Shown: positions 25,910-34,125 of the stretch, piece after piece | Layout of the letters: each line of letters starts with the position of its first letter | Numbering within the stretch: position 1 is the stretch's first letter | Source: Ga0077523 sp038324085 | Lineage (GTDB): Bacteria > Pseudomonadota > Gammaproteobacteria > Burkholderiales > Ga0077523 | DNA length: 64,000 bases | Direction: 5' to 3' | Assembly: GCA_038324085.1 (NCBI GenBank) | Contig: JBBQHP010000022.1 | Location: 6,995-70,994, forward strand | Translations under genes and position numbers: made by a program | The notes under the pieces: model-generated | Told to the model about the DNA's origin: nothing | Seen by the model: the letters and a program-made list of their open reading frames with translations, nothing else | Database searches by the model: none

Positions 25910-27199
25910 GTGGCGGGCACTTCCGACTACCTGAACGAGGGCGTGCGTCCGCGCGAAGTCTGGGCGTGGGCAACCTACGACTTCGCCAATTCGGGCTACA
26001 CGACTGTCGTCATCACCGCGATATTCAATGCCTACTTCGTCGGCGTCGTCGCCGAGAATGCGACCTGGGCCACGTTCGCATGGACCGCGGCGTTGTCCGT
26101 TTCGTACGCTGCGATCGTCATCACTGCGCCGCTGGTCGGCGCCTGGGCCGATGCCCATGCGGCCAAGAAGTCGCTGCTGGCATTGACGACCGTCGGCTGC
26201 GTGGCCGGTACCGCCGGGCTCTGGTTCGCGGGTCCCGGTGATCTGGCGATCGCCATCGTCGCGTTGGTGATCTCGAATTTCTTCTTCGGCACCGGCGAGA
26301 ACGTCATCGCCGCCTTTCTGCCGGAACTCGCCAGGGGTTCGGCGCTGGGCAAGGTCTCGGGCTGGGGTTGGGCATTCGGCTACGTCGGTGGCCTGGTAAG
26401 CCTCGGTGCTTCGCTCGCCTATGTCACTTTCGCCCAGGGGCAGGGGCAATCCGCGGCGCAGTTCGTACCGGTGACCATGCTGATCACGGCCGCGTTGTTC
26501 GCGGCCGCGAGCCTGCCGACCTTCCTGCTGCTGAAGGAACGCGCCGTGCCGCAACGCCTGGCCAGCGGCGCCTATGGCGAAACCTTCGCCCGCCTGCGCG
26601 AGACCATCCGCAATGCAAGCCAGTATCGCGATCTCGCTCGCTTCCTGGTCTGCATCCTGTTCTACCAGGCGGGGGTGCAGACCGTGATCGCCATCGCGGC
26701 GATCTACGCGCAGCAGGCCATGGGCTTCGGAACCCAGGACACGCTGCTGCTGGTACTCGTCGTCAACGTCACGGCAAGCATCGGCGCCTTCGGGTTCGGG
26801 CATTTCCAGGACCGGATAGGTCACGTGAGAAGTGTTGCCCTGACTCTCGTCGGCTGGCTGGTGACGACCCTGGTGGCCTGGCTCTCGACCGGCCCCGGAC
26901 TGTTCTGGGTGGCAGCCAATCTTGCCGGACTGTGCATGGGGGCGAGTCAGTCCGCCGGGCGGGCCATGGTCGGTTATCTGAGTCCCGAGGCCCGCCGCGC
27001 CGAGTTCTTCGGGCTCTGGGGCCTGTCGGTAAAGTTGTCGTCCATCCTGGGACCCATGACATACGGATTGATCAGCTGGCTGTCGGGTGGGGACCATCGC
27101 ACCGCGATGCTCGCCACGGGTACGTTCTTCGTGGCCGGGCTGGCCATTTTGGCGGGGATCGACCCGGAGCGCGGCCGCCGTGCCGCCGAATCGGCATAG
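25910..27199 (+). CDS. MFS transporter, UMF1/Atg22-like
   Basis: A 429-residue transporter with about twelve hydrophobic segments. The opening REVWAWATYDFANSGYTTVVITAIFNAYF is typical of the UMF1 (Atg22-like) branch of the major facilitator superfamily. The substrate is unknown; relatives include amino-acid effluxers in fungi, but bacterial members are mostly uncharacterised. GTG 25910 has AAAGGA at a good distance and follows dctQM by 10 nt, so it may be part of that operon. Confidence 0.85.
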   Translation: MAGTSDYLNEGVRPREVWAWATYDFANSGYTTVVITAIFNAYFVGVVAENATWATFAWTAALSVSYAAIVITAPLVGAWADAHAAKKSLLALTTVGCVAGTAGLWFAGPGDLAIAIVALVISNFFFGTGENVIAAFLPELARGSALGKVSGWGWAFGYVGGLVSLGASLAYVTFAQGQGQSAAQFVPVTMLITAALFAAASLPTFLLLKERAVPQRLASGAYGETFARLRETIRNASQYRDLARFLVCILFYQAGVQTVIAIAAIYAQQAMGFGTQDTLLLVLVVNVTASIGAFGFGHFQDRIGHVRSVALTLVGWLVTTLVAWLSTGPGLFWVAANLAGLCMGASQSAGRAMVGYLSPEARRAEFFGLWGLSVKLSSILGPMTYGLISWLSGGDHRTAMLATGTFFVAGLAILAGIDPERGRRAAESA

Positions 27200-27306
27200 G
27201 ACTTGCCTAAATATCCTGCTCGCCGCGCCGTAATGGGTGCACGCCGTCCCATACCCCCGGCCTATACTGATTTGATGCGGTTTTCCCAACACTGATACGC
27301 GACACC

Positions 27307-28863
27307 ATGCTTGGCTGGCTAAAATCGTCCGGGAATTCCGATCACCCCATGGCGGACGCGAGAGGCGCGCGCACCGTCATCGAGACGCTGCCCGCACAGA
27401 ACGCATCCCAGTCGCTCGAGATCCTCGCCGAGCACCTCGCCAGCCTGCGCGAGGCTTCCGGCCTGAAGGCCGGTCGGGTGTTCGAGATAGTCGACATGAT
27501 CGACACGGCGGCAAAACCGTTCCAGCGCAAGCTGTCGCAGGATTACGTGAGCGGCGGACTGGCTCTGGCGAAAGCCCAGGAAACGCGCATCGCCCACGTC
27601 GTTGGTTCGTTCTGGCTGCAGCTTTCGTCCAGCTATCGAATGCTGCTCGAGATGCACGAAGCGGGCGATCCCACGGCCATGGCCATTCGCGGTCAGTTGT
27701 CGATCGCGGCGGGCCGTGCGATCCGGGCCGCAAACCTCTATCTCAAATGGCGACTGTTTCGCTACAGTCCGGTCGCGACGGGGTTCTGGGGCGATCTCGG
27801 TCGCGTCTTCCAGGTTGCCGAAGCGCGCGGGTTTGCTGCGGGGAAGGTCACCGTTTACCCGGGCGTCTGGGGCGAATCGAGCGTGCAGCGCGAACTGTTG
27901 AAGGTCTTTATGCTGTCGGTCTCGTCTACGGACAGCCTGTCGGCGATCCAGGTCGAGATCGTCGAACGCGTGTGCGCCCAGTTCTCCGAATTCTTCGTAA
28001 TGCAGAAGCAGGCATCGACCGGCTGCCATTTCTGGATCGACCTGAGCGCGCAACGACCGCCCGCGCGACTCGCGGACCGACTCGCGCTGTCGCCGACCCT
28101 GCGCTACTTCGGGCCTGGCAACGCGGCCTTCGAACTCGAGAAACTCGGCGCCATGGTCAAGGCGGGCGGTGCCGTCCCTTCCACCGTGAATCTCGGTGGC
28201 GAATATCCGCCTGATCAGGTACTCGAGGCGCTGAAGCACCTGTCACGCTACTGGGCGCCGCAGCCGCCGGCACGCCGCGAAGCGCGCACGGAATCGTCGG
28301 AACGCATCGATGTGGTCCATGGGCTCGACGACGTGCTTGGGGTGGGCGATTCATCGGATCTCGATTTCGATGACCGTCGCATGGAAGCCTGGAGCGTAGC
28401 CAACGAGAGCACCGGTGGCCTGGGCGCCCTGGCGCCGGCCAATCGCAGCGACTGGCTGCAGATCGGTACGCTGCTGGGCGTCAAATACCTGGATGGGGCG
28501 GCCTGGGGTGTGGGCATCGTCCGACGCCTGAACTTCGACGCCAAGAACAATCGCAACGTGGGCGTCGAGATGTTCGCGCGTGGCGTAACGACCGTGAAGC
28601 TGTTGCCGTTGCTGCCGGACGGGCGCGTGCATCCCGACGATGCACTGGGCGAGGATGCCTTGCTGCTGCCCTCGGCCGCGGACAACAGTCTCGGCAAGAT
28701 GGAAGTGACCTTGGTGATGCGGCTGGGCACCTTCTCGCCGCAGCGCAGCTACGGAATGCGCATGTACGAGATGGATTACCTGCTCGTACCCAAGCGCCTC
28801 ATGGAGGCCGGACAGGATTTCGACATCGCCGAATACCGGGTGCTGCAGCGTTCCGGTAGTTGA
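27307..28863 (+). CDS. Conserved protein of unknown function, 518 residues
   Basis: A soluble, mainly helical protein without signal peptide or membrane segment. Residues 20-310 look alpha-helical (SLEILAEHLASLREASGL, KAGRVFEIVDMIDTAAKPFQRKL). A low-complexity acidic linker follows at about 325-370. The C-terminal about 110 residues (NRSDWLQIGTLLGVKYLDG, WGVGIVRRLNFD, NVGVEMFARG) look like a small beta-barrel that is loosely PilZ-like but lacks the RxxxR and D/NxSxxG c-di-GMP motifs. I do not recognise a named family. It stands alone; the next gene converges on it with a 1-nt gap. Confidence 0.75.
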   Translation: MLGWLKSSGNSDHPMADARGARTVIETLPAQNASQSLEILAEHLASLREASGLKAGRVFEIVDMIDTAAKPFQRKLSQDYVSGGLALAKAQETRIAHVVGSFWLQLSSSYRMLLEMHEAGDPTAMAIRGQLSIAAGRAIRAANLYLKWRLFRYSPVATGFWGDLGRVFQVAEARGFAAGKVTVYPGVWGESSVQRELLKVFMLSVSSTDSLSAIQVEIVERVCAQFSEFFVMQKQASTGCHFWIDLSAQRPPARLADRLALSPTLRYFGPGNAAFELEKLGAMVKAGGAVPSTVNLGGEYPPDQVLEALKHLSRYWAPQPPARREARTESSERIDVVHGLDDVLGVGDSSDLDFDDRRMEAWSVANESTGGLGALAPANRSDWLQIGTLLGVKYLDGAAWGVGIVRRLNFDAKNNRNVGVEMFARGVTTVKLLPLLPDGRVHPDDALGEDALLLPSAADNSLGKMEVTLVMRLGTFSPQRSYGMRMYEMDYLLVPKRLMEAGQDFDIAEYRVLQRSGS

Positions 28864-28864
28864 T

Positions 28865-29521
28865 TCACGCCAGCACGCGCCGCAGAAATGCGCCGATATC
28901 GGCGATCTCTTCGATGCAAACCGAGTGCTCCATCGCGTACTCGTGCCATTCGACTGCGTAGCCGAGCGAATCCAGCAGTGCCCGCGAGCGCTGCGCGGTG
29001 GCGAGCGGAATCACTCCGTCGTGCGTTCCGTGAGCCATGAAGATCGGCACGGTCGCGGCGGCAGGGGTGTGCTCGGCGGCCAGCGTGCCGGCAATGGGAA
29101 CGTAGGTGGACAAGGCCATGACCCCGGCCAGGCGGTGTGGCTGGCGCAAGGCGGTCTGCAGCGCGATGGCGCCGCCCTGGGAGAACCCGGCAAGCACGAT
29201 GCGGCCGGGGGCCACGCCGCGACCGATCTCGCGCGCCATCAACGCCTCGACCTCGTTCTGCGAGGCGCGGACACCGACTTCGTCTTCGCGCCGGTCCAAC
29301 TCCGAACCGAGGATGTCGTACCACGCCCGCATCACGTACCCGCCATTGATCGTGACCGGCATGGTCGGCGCATGCGGAAACACGAAGCGGATCGCGGTCG
29401 CGGGTAGGTCGAGCTCATGCACGATGGGCGCGAAGTCGTTGCCGTCGGCGCCCAGGCCATGCAGCCAGATCACGCTCGCCGTAGGATTCGGACCAGAGTC
29501 GAGTTCGAGAGTATCGAGCAT
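28865..29521 (-). CDS. Phospholipase/carboxylesterase family serine hydrolase
   Basis: A 218-residue alpha/beta hydrolase of the carboxylesterase/acyl-protein thioesterase type. It shows ASVIWLHGLGADGNDFAP (oxyanion region), nucleophile GFSQGG (LAGFSQGGAIAL), Asp in HGTHDGVIP and His in AMEHSVC. The length fits the family. Start ATG 29521 (MLDTLELDSG) was chosen over an upstream ATG at 29581, which adds a tail lacking in relatives. It hydrolyses short-chain esters, at least in characterised relatives. Confidence 0.9.
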   Translation of the reverse strand: MLDTLELDSGPNPTASVIWLHGLGADGNDFAPIVHELDLPATAIRFVFPHAPTMPVTINGGYVMRAWYDILGSELDRREDEVGVRASQNEVEALMAREIGRGVAPGRIVLAGFSQGGAIALQTALRQPHRLAGVMALSTYVPIAGTLAAEHTPAAATVPIFMAHGTHDGVIPLATAQRSRALLDSLGYAVEWHEYAMEHSVCIEEIADIGAFLRRVLA

Positions 29522-29569
29522 GAAGTCTTCGCAGTCGGCAGGGAACTTCGCGAAGATACCTCCAAAAGC

Positions 29570-29596
29570 CGCCCGGGGCACTGAAGACCCCGGGCG
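29570..29596 (-). terminator. Terminator for the minus-strand adhesin-like gene
   Basis: A 9-bp perfect GC stem (CGCCCGGGG / CCCCGGGCG) with a 9-nt loop. On the minus strand it is followed by GCTTTTGG, a short T-tract. It lies 20 nt after the stop of the gene at 29616-30050. Confidence 0.65.
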
Positions 29597-29615
29597 CGGT
29601 GGCGGACGCGGGGAA

Positions 29616-30050
29616 TCAGCGCAAAGATCCGGTCACGATCGCGCTGCACAACTGTGCGAGCAAGCGGCTTTCGACTGAGTCATCCGCGGGCTTCGACAGA
29701 ACGGGTGCCGGCTGGTGGCCCTTCCATACGGTTTCACCACTACCCAGTTCGCCGGTCTTGAAGGCCCACGATTTCAGCCCCGCCTCACCCGTGCTGCACG
29801 CCAGGTGGTAGCGCACGACTTCCGAGCGATGCGGGAACCAGTCATCGCCCAGCGTCCGCCCCGACAGATAGTTGACCAGCACCACAGCCTCGCGGGCTGA
29901 TCCGTGCAGCGCGACCGAACTCTCATCCAGGTAGACCTGGGTGGTTTCGTCCGCGCTGACCGTGCGCCAGTCCGCCGCATGTGCGCCACCGATCAGCACC
30001 AACGCCAGCCAGGCACCAAGCAGCAACGTTCCGAGTGTTTTCGCGCGCAT
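29616..30050 (-). CDS. Surface-adhesin protein E-like exported protein
   Basis: A 144-residue protein with signal peptide (LGTLLLGAWLALVLIGGAHA). The mature part DWRTVSADETTQVYLDESSV followed by VVLVNYLSG, VVRYHLACS and a late LCSAI matches the layout of the surface-adhesin E family (named from Haemophilus protein E), where two cysteines pair. Many members in soil and water bacteria are simply small periplasmic proteins of unknown role. The start has AGGAGAACGAAG upstream. Confidence 0.7.
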   Translation of the reverse strand: MRAKTLGTLLLGAWLALVLIGGAHAADWRTVSADETTQVYLDESSVALHGSAREAVVLVNYLSGRTLGDDWFPHRSEVVRYHLACSTGEAGLKSWAFKTGELGSGETVWKGHQPAPVLSKPADDSVESRLLAQLCSAIVTGSLR

Positions 30051-30215
30051 CTTCGTTCTCCTTTCAGGTTCGCAGCCGGAACGGATCCGGGACTGCAGTC
30101 CGCAACGCCAGCGCTGCGGATTCGACGCCTCCGACTATAGGGGTTTTGCATTGCAGCAAATAGGCTGTCCATGGGAATATGATTCATTCCATTGCCGCAT
30201 GGAAGCGAGCCCCAG

Positions 30216-31115
30216 ATGGATCGATTCAATCTCATGCATGCGTTCGTGCGGATTGCCGAAACCTCCAGCATCTCGGCAGTCGCGCGCGAACTTGGCGCAA
30301 CCCAGCCGACGGTCAGCAAGCAGTTGGCGGCGCTCGAGGCACAGCTTGGAGTGACGCTGTTGCGGCGCACGACGCGACGCCTGAGCCTGACCGAGGCGGG
30401 CGCCGCCTATTACGAATCCGCGCGCCAGATCCTCGAGCAGGTGGCGGAGGCGGAGGCCGGCGTGTCACGGCTTTCGGCAGCCCCCTCCGGCACCCTCAAA
30501 CTGGCTGGACCCCATGCCCTGGGGCAGGCATTCCTGGACACGCTGGTGATCGAGTTCCAGCGGATCCACCCGCAGTTGAAGGTCCAGTTGATCGAAAGCG
30601 AGCGCTACACCGACCTGGTCGAGGAAGGGATCGACGTGGCGGTGCGCGTGGGTCAACTCGTCGATTCGACCTTGATCGTCCGCCGTCTCGGTGCGAGCCG
30701 GCGAGTGATCGTCGGTGCCCCCGAGTACCTCGAACGCCACGGGGAACCAACGGCGCCCCAGGACCTCGCCCGACACAATTGCATCCTGTACAGCTACCTC
30801 GCCACTGGCGACGTCTGGGACTTCAAGGGTCCGAAGGGAAGGATCCCGGTGCGCGTCAACGGCAACTTCCGCTCGAGCAGCGGCAACGCGATCCGGGAGG
30901 CGGTCGTGCAGGGCCTGGGCCTCGCAGCCGCCCCCATCTGGCTCGTCCATCATCAGCTCGGCAGTGGGCGACTGCGGACGGTCTTGTCCGACTACGCCCC
31001 GCCGGCTATAGCCATCAGCGCCGTCTATCCGTCAGCGCGCCACGTGACGGCGAAAGTGCGGACCTTCGTGGATTACCTCAAAAGCGAGTTCGCGAACATC
31101 CCGGAACTCAACTGA
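30216..31115 (+). CDS. LysR-family transcriptional regulator
   Basis: A 299-residue LysR-type regulator. The N-terminal winged helix contains HAFVRIAETSSISAVARELGATQPTVSKQLAALEAQLG followed by LLRRTTRRLSLTEAGAAYY. The effector domain starts about residue 90 (GTLKLAGPHALGQAFL). The IAETSSISAVA and RTTRRLSLTEAG forms belong to the large AaeR/CrgA-like group that often controls neighbouring oxidoreductases. The start is set at ATG 30216 (MDRFNLMHAF); ATG 30192 is in frame. The target is unknown; the divergent adhesin-like gene is 165 nt away. Confidence 0.92.
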   Translation: MDRFNLMHAFVRIAETSSISAVARELGATQPTVSKQLAALEAQLGVTLLRRTTRRLSLTEAGAAYYESARQILEQVAEAEAGVSRLSAAPSGTLKLAGPHALGQAFLDTLVIEFQRIHPQLKVQLIESERYTDLVEEGIDVAVRVGQLVDSTLIVRRLGASRRVIVGAPEYLERHGEPTAPQDLARHNCILYSYLATGDVWDFKGPKGRIPVRVNGNFRSSSGNAIREAVVQGLGLAAAPIWLVHHQLGSGRLRTVLSDYAPPAIAISAVYPSARHVTAKVRTFVDYLKSEFANIPELN

Positions 31116-31122
31116 CCTGAGG

Positions 31123-31509
31123 TCAGGTCGAGGGACCCGTTTCGGTGGCGGGGAAATCCAGCTCCACGCGCGCGCCGTTCGGATCGAAGCAGAAGAGCTG
31201 CCAGACTCCGGAATCGTTCTGCCGGCGAAGATCGTACTTTATATCGCGCGACTTCAGCTTGGCGGTCATGGCGGGCAGGTCAGCCGCGGAGAAAGCCATG
31301 TGGTCCAGCACACCCCGCGGGTCCGCGGGCAATGGCCGCCCCGCGATGACGTGCAGCACGGCACTGTCGTCAACGTACAGCCAGGTACCGGGGAACCCGA
31401 GGTCCGGGCGCGGCCCCTCCCGCAAACCGAGTACCCCGATGTAGAAATCGCGCGTCGCCGCCAGATCGGCGGTGAGCACCGTGAAGTGGTTCATGCCTGC
31501 GATCGGCAT
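31123..31509 (-). CDS. VOC/glyoxalase-superfamily protein
   Basis: A 128-residue vicinal-oxygen-chelate protein with two beta-alpha-beta-beta-beta modules. Metal-ligand positions are visible as His in MNHFTVLTADL, Glu/His around VLHVIAG and DHMAFSA, and Glu in GARVELDFPA. Such proteins include glyoxalases, dioxygenases and thiol transferases; nothing in the sequence fixes the reaction. It converges on the LysR gene (7-nt gap). Confidence 0.85.
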   Translation of the reverse strand: MPIAGMNHFTVLTADLAATRDFYIGVLGLREGPRPDLGFPGTWLYVDDSAVLHVIAGRPLPADPRGVLDHMAFSAADLPAMTAKLKSRDIKYDLRRQNDSGVWQLFCFDPNGARVELDFPATETGPST

Positions 31510-31548
31510 CGCGACGCGCTCCCTGGTTTGACGTTACTGGGTGTGACG

Positions 31549-32055
31549 CTATTTCTTCTCTGACGCGGCCGGCGCAGCACCGGCGCCGCCCTGGCGCGGA
31601 CTCACGGTGATCGCGACCTCGGATCCGGACAGGGTGCCCGGCGTGATCTCCAGCATCGCGGCCCGGTCGGCCCTAGTGAACGTCATGATGCCCGTCTTGC
31701 CTTGGACCCCGCTGATCTGGTGCCAGCCGAAATTGGGCATCTGATCCTGATAGTAGGTGTAGGTCTGGGTCGAGGGACGATCCGTGACCAGCACCATCTT
31801 GCCTACCCAATTGTTATCCTGACCGAGAATCAGGGACTTGTCGGTGTTTATCTTCGTTCCGGCCGGGATCGGGATGTCGGAAACCGGCTGGTAGCTCGGC
31901 GCGGCCGAGGATTTGGTCGAAGTCCCGGATGAAGTCGTGCTCGTGGCATTCGTGGACGACCCCTGCATGCCGGCGCATGCACCAAGGGCCAGCGTGAGCG
32001 TGGAAGCGATGAGGAGAGCCGATGTACGTTTTGGCAAAGCTATTGTGTCGGGCAT
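31549..32055 (-). CDS. Lipoprotein of unknown function
   Basis: A 168-residue lipoprotein with signal sequence ending LTLALGACAG (lipobox LGAC), then a 35-residue Ser/Thr-rich linker and a domain with IPIPAGTKINTDKSLILGQDNNWVGKMVL, TYYQDQMPNFGW and IMTFTRADRAAMLEI. This resembles lipoproteins that carry a fold of the same sort as DUF4810/DUF4136-like proteins, but I cannot name it. The C-terminus is Gly/Ala-rich. It is probably anchored in the outer membrane. Confidence 0.72.
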   Translation of the reverse strand: MPDTIALPKRTSALLIASTLTLALGACAGMQGSSTNATSTTSSGTSTKSSAAPSYQPVSDIPIPAGTKINTDKSLILGQDNNWVGKMVLVTDRPSTQTYTYYQDQMPNFGWHQISGVQGKTGIMTFTRADRAAMLEITPGTLSGSEVAITVSPRQGGAGAAPAASEKK

Positions 32056-32229
32056 GGGTGACAGATCCTTCCGGGTTCGTTGATCGATGATGCTGGGCGC
32101 ATAGCATAGAAGGGTCGGACGGCGTGTTAGTTCCTGTACACGACGAACTTGCGCAACGCGGGCGGGACACCCCGCCCGATTTGCCGGGCCCTGCGCGGGG
32201 GGGCGTTCCGTAGCTATGCGACCGATCCG

Positions 32230-32310
32230 TCAGCGGTTCTTGAAGCGGAGGATGATCAATATGATCAATACGACGAAACCCCCGATCATGGACATATCAA
32301 GAATGGACAT
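32230..32310 (-). CDS. Possible 26-residue membrane peptide
   Basis: A very short frame, MSILDMSMIGGFVVLIILII plus LRFKNR: one membrane helix and a basic tail. AGGTG lies 6 nt before ATG 32310. The DNA here is clearly more AT-rich than its surroundings. It resembles single-helix small proteins in layout, but there is no family evidence, so it may be chance. Confidence 0.4.
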   Translation of the reverse strand: MSILDMSMIGGFVVLIILIILRFKNR

Positions 32311-32528
32311 GAGACACCTGTTGTGGAGTGTACGTACTATTGCCCGCTGGCCGACCTCCGCTTGCCGGCAGAGTGAATTATGGCTTGCACGGCGCGGCGC
32401 TGCCACCTTATCGGCGGGCCGCAGACCGGGATTGGCGCACGGCACGCCTGACCTGGTGGCGCGGGAGGATTCGCGCATGGCCCGGGCGATGCGTAGCATG
32501 CGCAACGACCGAAGCCCCGGAGTCTGCC

Positions 32529-33056
32529 ATGCACCTCGCCGCGCTCGTTCGTACCATCCCCGACCATCCGCAACCGGGGATCCTGTTCCGTGACATCACC
32601 ACGCTCATCAAGGACGGACCGGCCTTCGCGCACGCGATCGGCGCTCTGGCCGAGCGCTATCGGACCGGGCGGATCGACAAGGTGGCGGGCATCGAGGCGC
32701 GGGGTTTCATCATCGGGGCGGCGCTCGCCCATGCCCTGGGGGCGGGATTCGTGCCGATGCGCAAGCCGGGCAAGCTGCCCGCGCCGGCCGTCGGCGAGGA
32801 TTACGCGCTTGAATACGGCACCGACCGCATCGAGATGCATGCGGATGCCGTCGGTGTGGGTGACAGGGTGCTCGTCGCCGACGACCTCATCGCGACCGGC
32901 GGCACCGCGGAAGCGGCGCTCCGCATTCTGGATCGGTGCGGCGCGGAGATCGTCGAATGCTGCTTCCTGGTGGAACTGCCCGAATTGCGGGGTCGCCGCC
33001 GGATCGAGTTGCTCGGCCACGGCGTGCATTCGCTGATCACGTTCGCGGGGCATTGA
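32529..33056 (+). CDS. apt: Adenine phosphoribosyltransferase
   Basis: A 175-residue type I phosphoribosyltransferase that salvages adenine to AMP with PRPP. Signatures: IPDHPQPGILFRDITTLIKDG, GIEARGFIIGAALAHALGAGFVPMRKPGKLP and the PRPP loop VLVADDLIATGGTAEAA. GGAG lies 7 nt before ATG 32529. The length is normal. A Rap1a/Tai-like gene follows after 3 nt, so they are probably co-transcribed. Confidence 0.95.
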   Translation: MHLAALVRTIPDHPQPGILFRDITTLIKDGPAFAHAIGALAERYRTGRIDKVAGIEARGFIIGAALAHALGAGFVPMRKPGKLPAPAVGEDYALEYGTDRIEMHADAVGVGDRVLVADDLIATGGTAEAALRILDRCGAEIVECCFLVELPELRGRRRIELLGHGVHSLITFAGH

Positions 33057-33059
33057 CCG

Positions 33060-33434
33060 GTGCGCGGCCGCTGGCCCGCGGCGCTGGCCCTGGTCGTGTG
33101 TGCGTCGGTCACCGATGTCGGGGCGGATGTGCTCGCGCGCCGTCCCGCCTCCGCGCTGCTGGCGACGTGCGAGGCGGTGTCCGGCGTTCCGGTCGAGACC
33201 GTGGCGGAGGCGCGCTGCCTGGCCTTCATCGAAGGCTTCGTATGGGGCCATGGCTGGGCGCAATGGCGTCGGTCGAGCGACATGTACTTCTGTCTGCCGG
33301 ACAATGGGGACGTAGACGCGCGGGCACTGGTTCCGGCGATCGTGGCGTATCTTCGGTCGCATCCGGAGCGCATCGATCAACCTGCGCATCTGATGCTGTT
33401 CGCCGCGCTGACCAGCGCGTATCCGTGCCGTTAG
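33060..33434 (+). CDS. Rap1a/Tai-like exported protein
   Basis: A 124-residue protein with N-terminal signal (AALALVVCASVTDVGA). The mature part has the pattern LLATCEAV, ARCLAFIEGFVWGHGWAQW, MYFCLPDNG, LVPAIVAYLRSHPERIDQPAHLMLFAALTSAYPC. Four cysteines and the ...YPCR end fit the Rap1a/Tai domain, named for T6SS immunity proteins but widespread with unknown roles. GTG 33060 lies 3 nt after apt. It resembles the protein at 15902-16228, a second and more diverged copy. Confidence 0.8.
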   Translation: MRGRWPAALALVVCASVTDVGADVLARRPASALLATCEAVSGVPVETVAEARCLAFIEGFVWGHGWAQWRRSSDMYFCLPDNGDVDARALVPAIVAYLRSHPERIDQPAHLMLFAALTSAYPCR

Positions 33435-33448
33435 CGAGGCCGTAAACG

Positions 33449-33479
33449 CGAAGGCCGCGGAAATGCTCCACGGCCTTCG
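33449..33479. terminator. Hairpin between convergent genes
   Basis: A 9-bp stem CGAAGGCCG / CGGCCTTCG with an inner GGA/TCC pairing lies between the convergent Rap1a-like gene and efp. There is no T-run; it may work as a weak bidirectional terminator. Confidence 0.5.
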
Positions 33480-33498
33480 GTGCCGGTGTCGAATACTT

Positions 33499-34059
33499 TC
33501 AGGCGCTCACGCGGCGACGGTATTCACCGGTATTGGTGTCGATCTCGATCCTATCGCCGGTCGCGCAGAACAGCGGAACCTGGATCTCGTGGCCGGTGGC
33601 GAGCTTGGCGGGCTTCAGCACCTTGCCTGAAGTGTCGCCGCGCACCGCAGGCTCGGTATAGATGATCTCGCGCACGAACGAGGACGGCAGCTGCACCGAG
33701 ATGGCCTTGCCATCGTAGAAGGTCACTTCCACAGGCATCCCGTCTTCGAGGTAGATGAGCGCATCGCCCATGTTCTCCTTCTCGACTTCGTACTGGTTGT
33801 ACTCGACATCCATGAATACGTACATGGGATCGGCGAAGTACGAGTAGGTGACCGCCTTGCGTTCCAGGACGACCACGTCGAACTTGTCGTCGGCCCGGTA
33901 TACCGTCTCGCTGGTCGCGCCGGTAAGGAGGTTCTTCAGCTTCATCTTCATCACGGACGCATTGCGTCCGGACTTGTTGAATTCGGCGCGCTGCACCACG
34001 AGCGGGTCCTTGCCCACCATGATGACGTTGCCGGCGCGTAGTTCCTGAGCGATCTTCAT
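33499..34059 (-). CDS. efp: Elongation factor P
   Basis: A 186-residue EF-P, which relieves ribosome stalling at polyproline. It has the KOW-like domain 1 and two OB domains. The loop tip is EFNKSGRNAS with Arg32, the residue rhamnosylated by EarP in beta- and some gammaproteobacteria, rather than the Lys34 used by EpmA. The C-terminal signature DTNTGEYRRRV is complete. earP is 66 nt upstream on the same strand, matching the modification type. Confidence 0.97.
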   Translation of the reverse strand: MKIAQELRAGNVIMVGKDPLVVQRAEFNKSGRNASVMKMKLKNLLTGATSETVYRADDKFDVVVLERKAVTYSYFADPMYVFMDVEYNQYEVEKENMGDALIYLEDGMPVEVTFYDGKAISVQLPSSFVREIIYTEPAVRGDTSGKVLKPAKLATGHEIQVPLFCATGDRIEIDTNTGEYRRRVSA

Positions 34060-34125
34060 GAGCGTTCTGCCAGTGGCGGTTGAAATGCCGGCGCCGCGGG
34101 AGGCGCACGGAAAAAAAGCGCGAGA

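Noticed and set aside
24247..25920. 557-codon minus-strand frame opposite the TRAP permease
   Set aside because: Composition is Arg/Gln/His/Gly-rich without any motif, while the plus strand encodes a clear DctQM protein.
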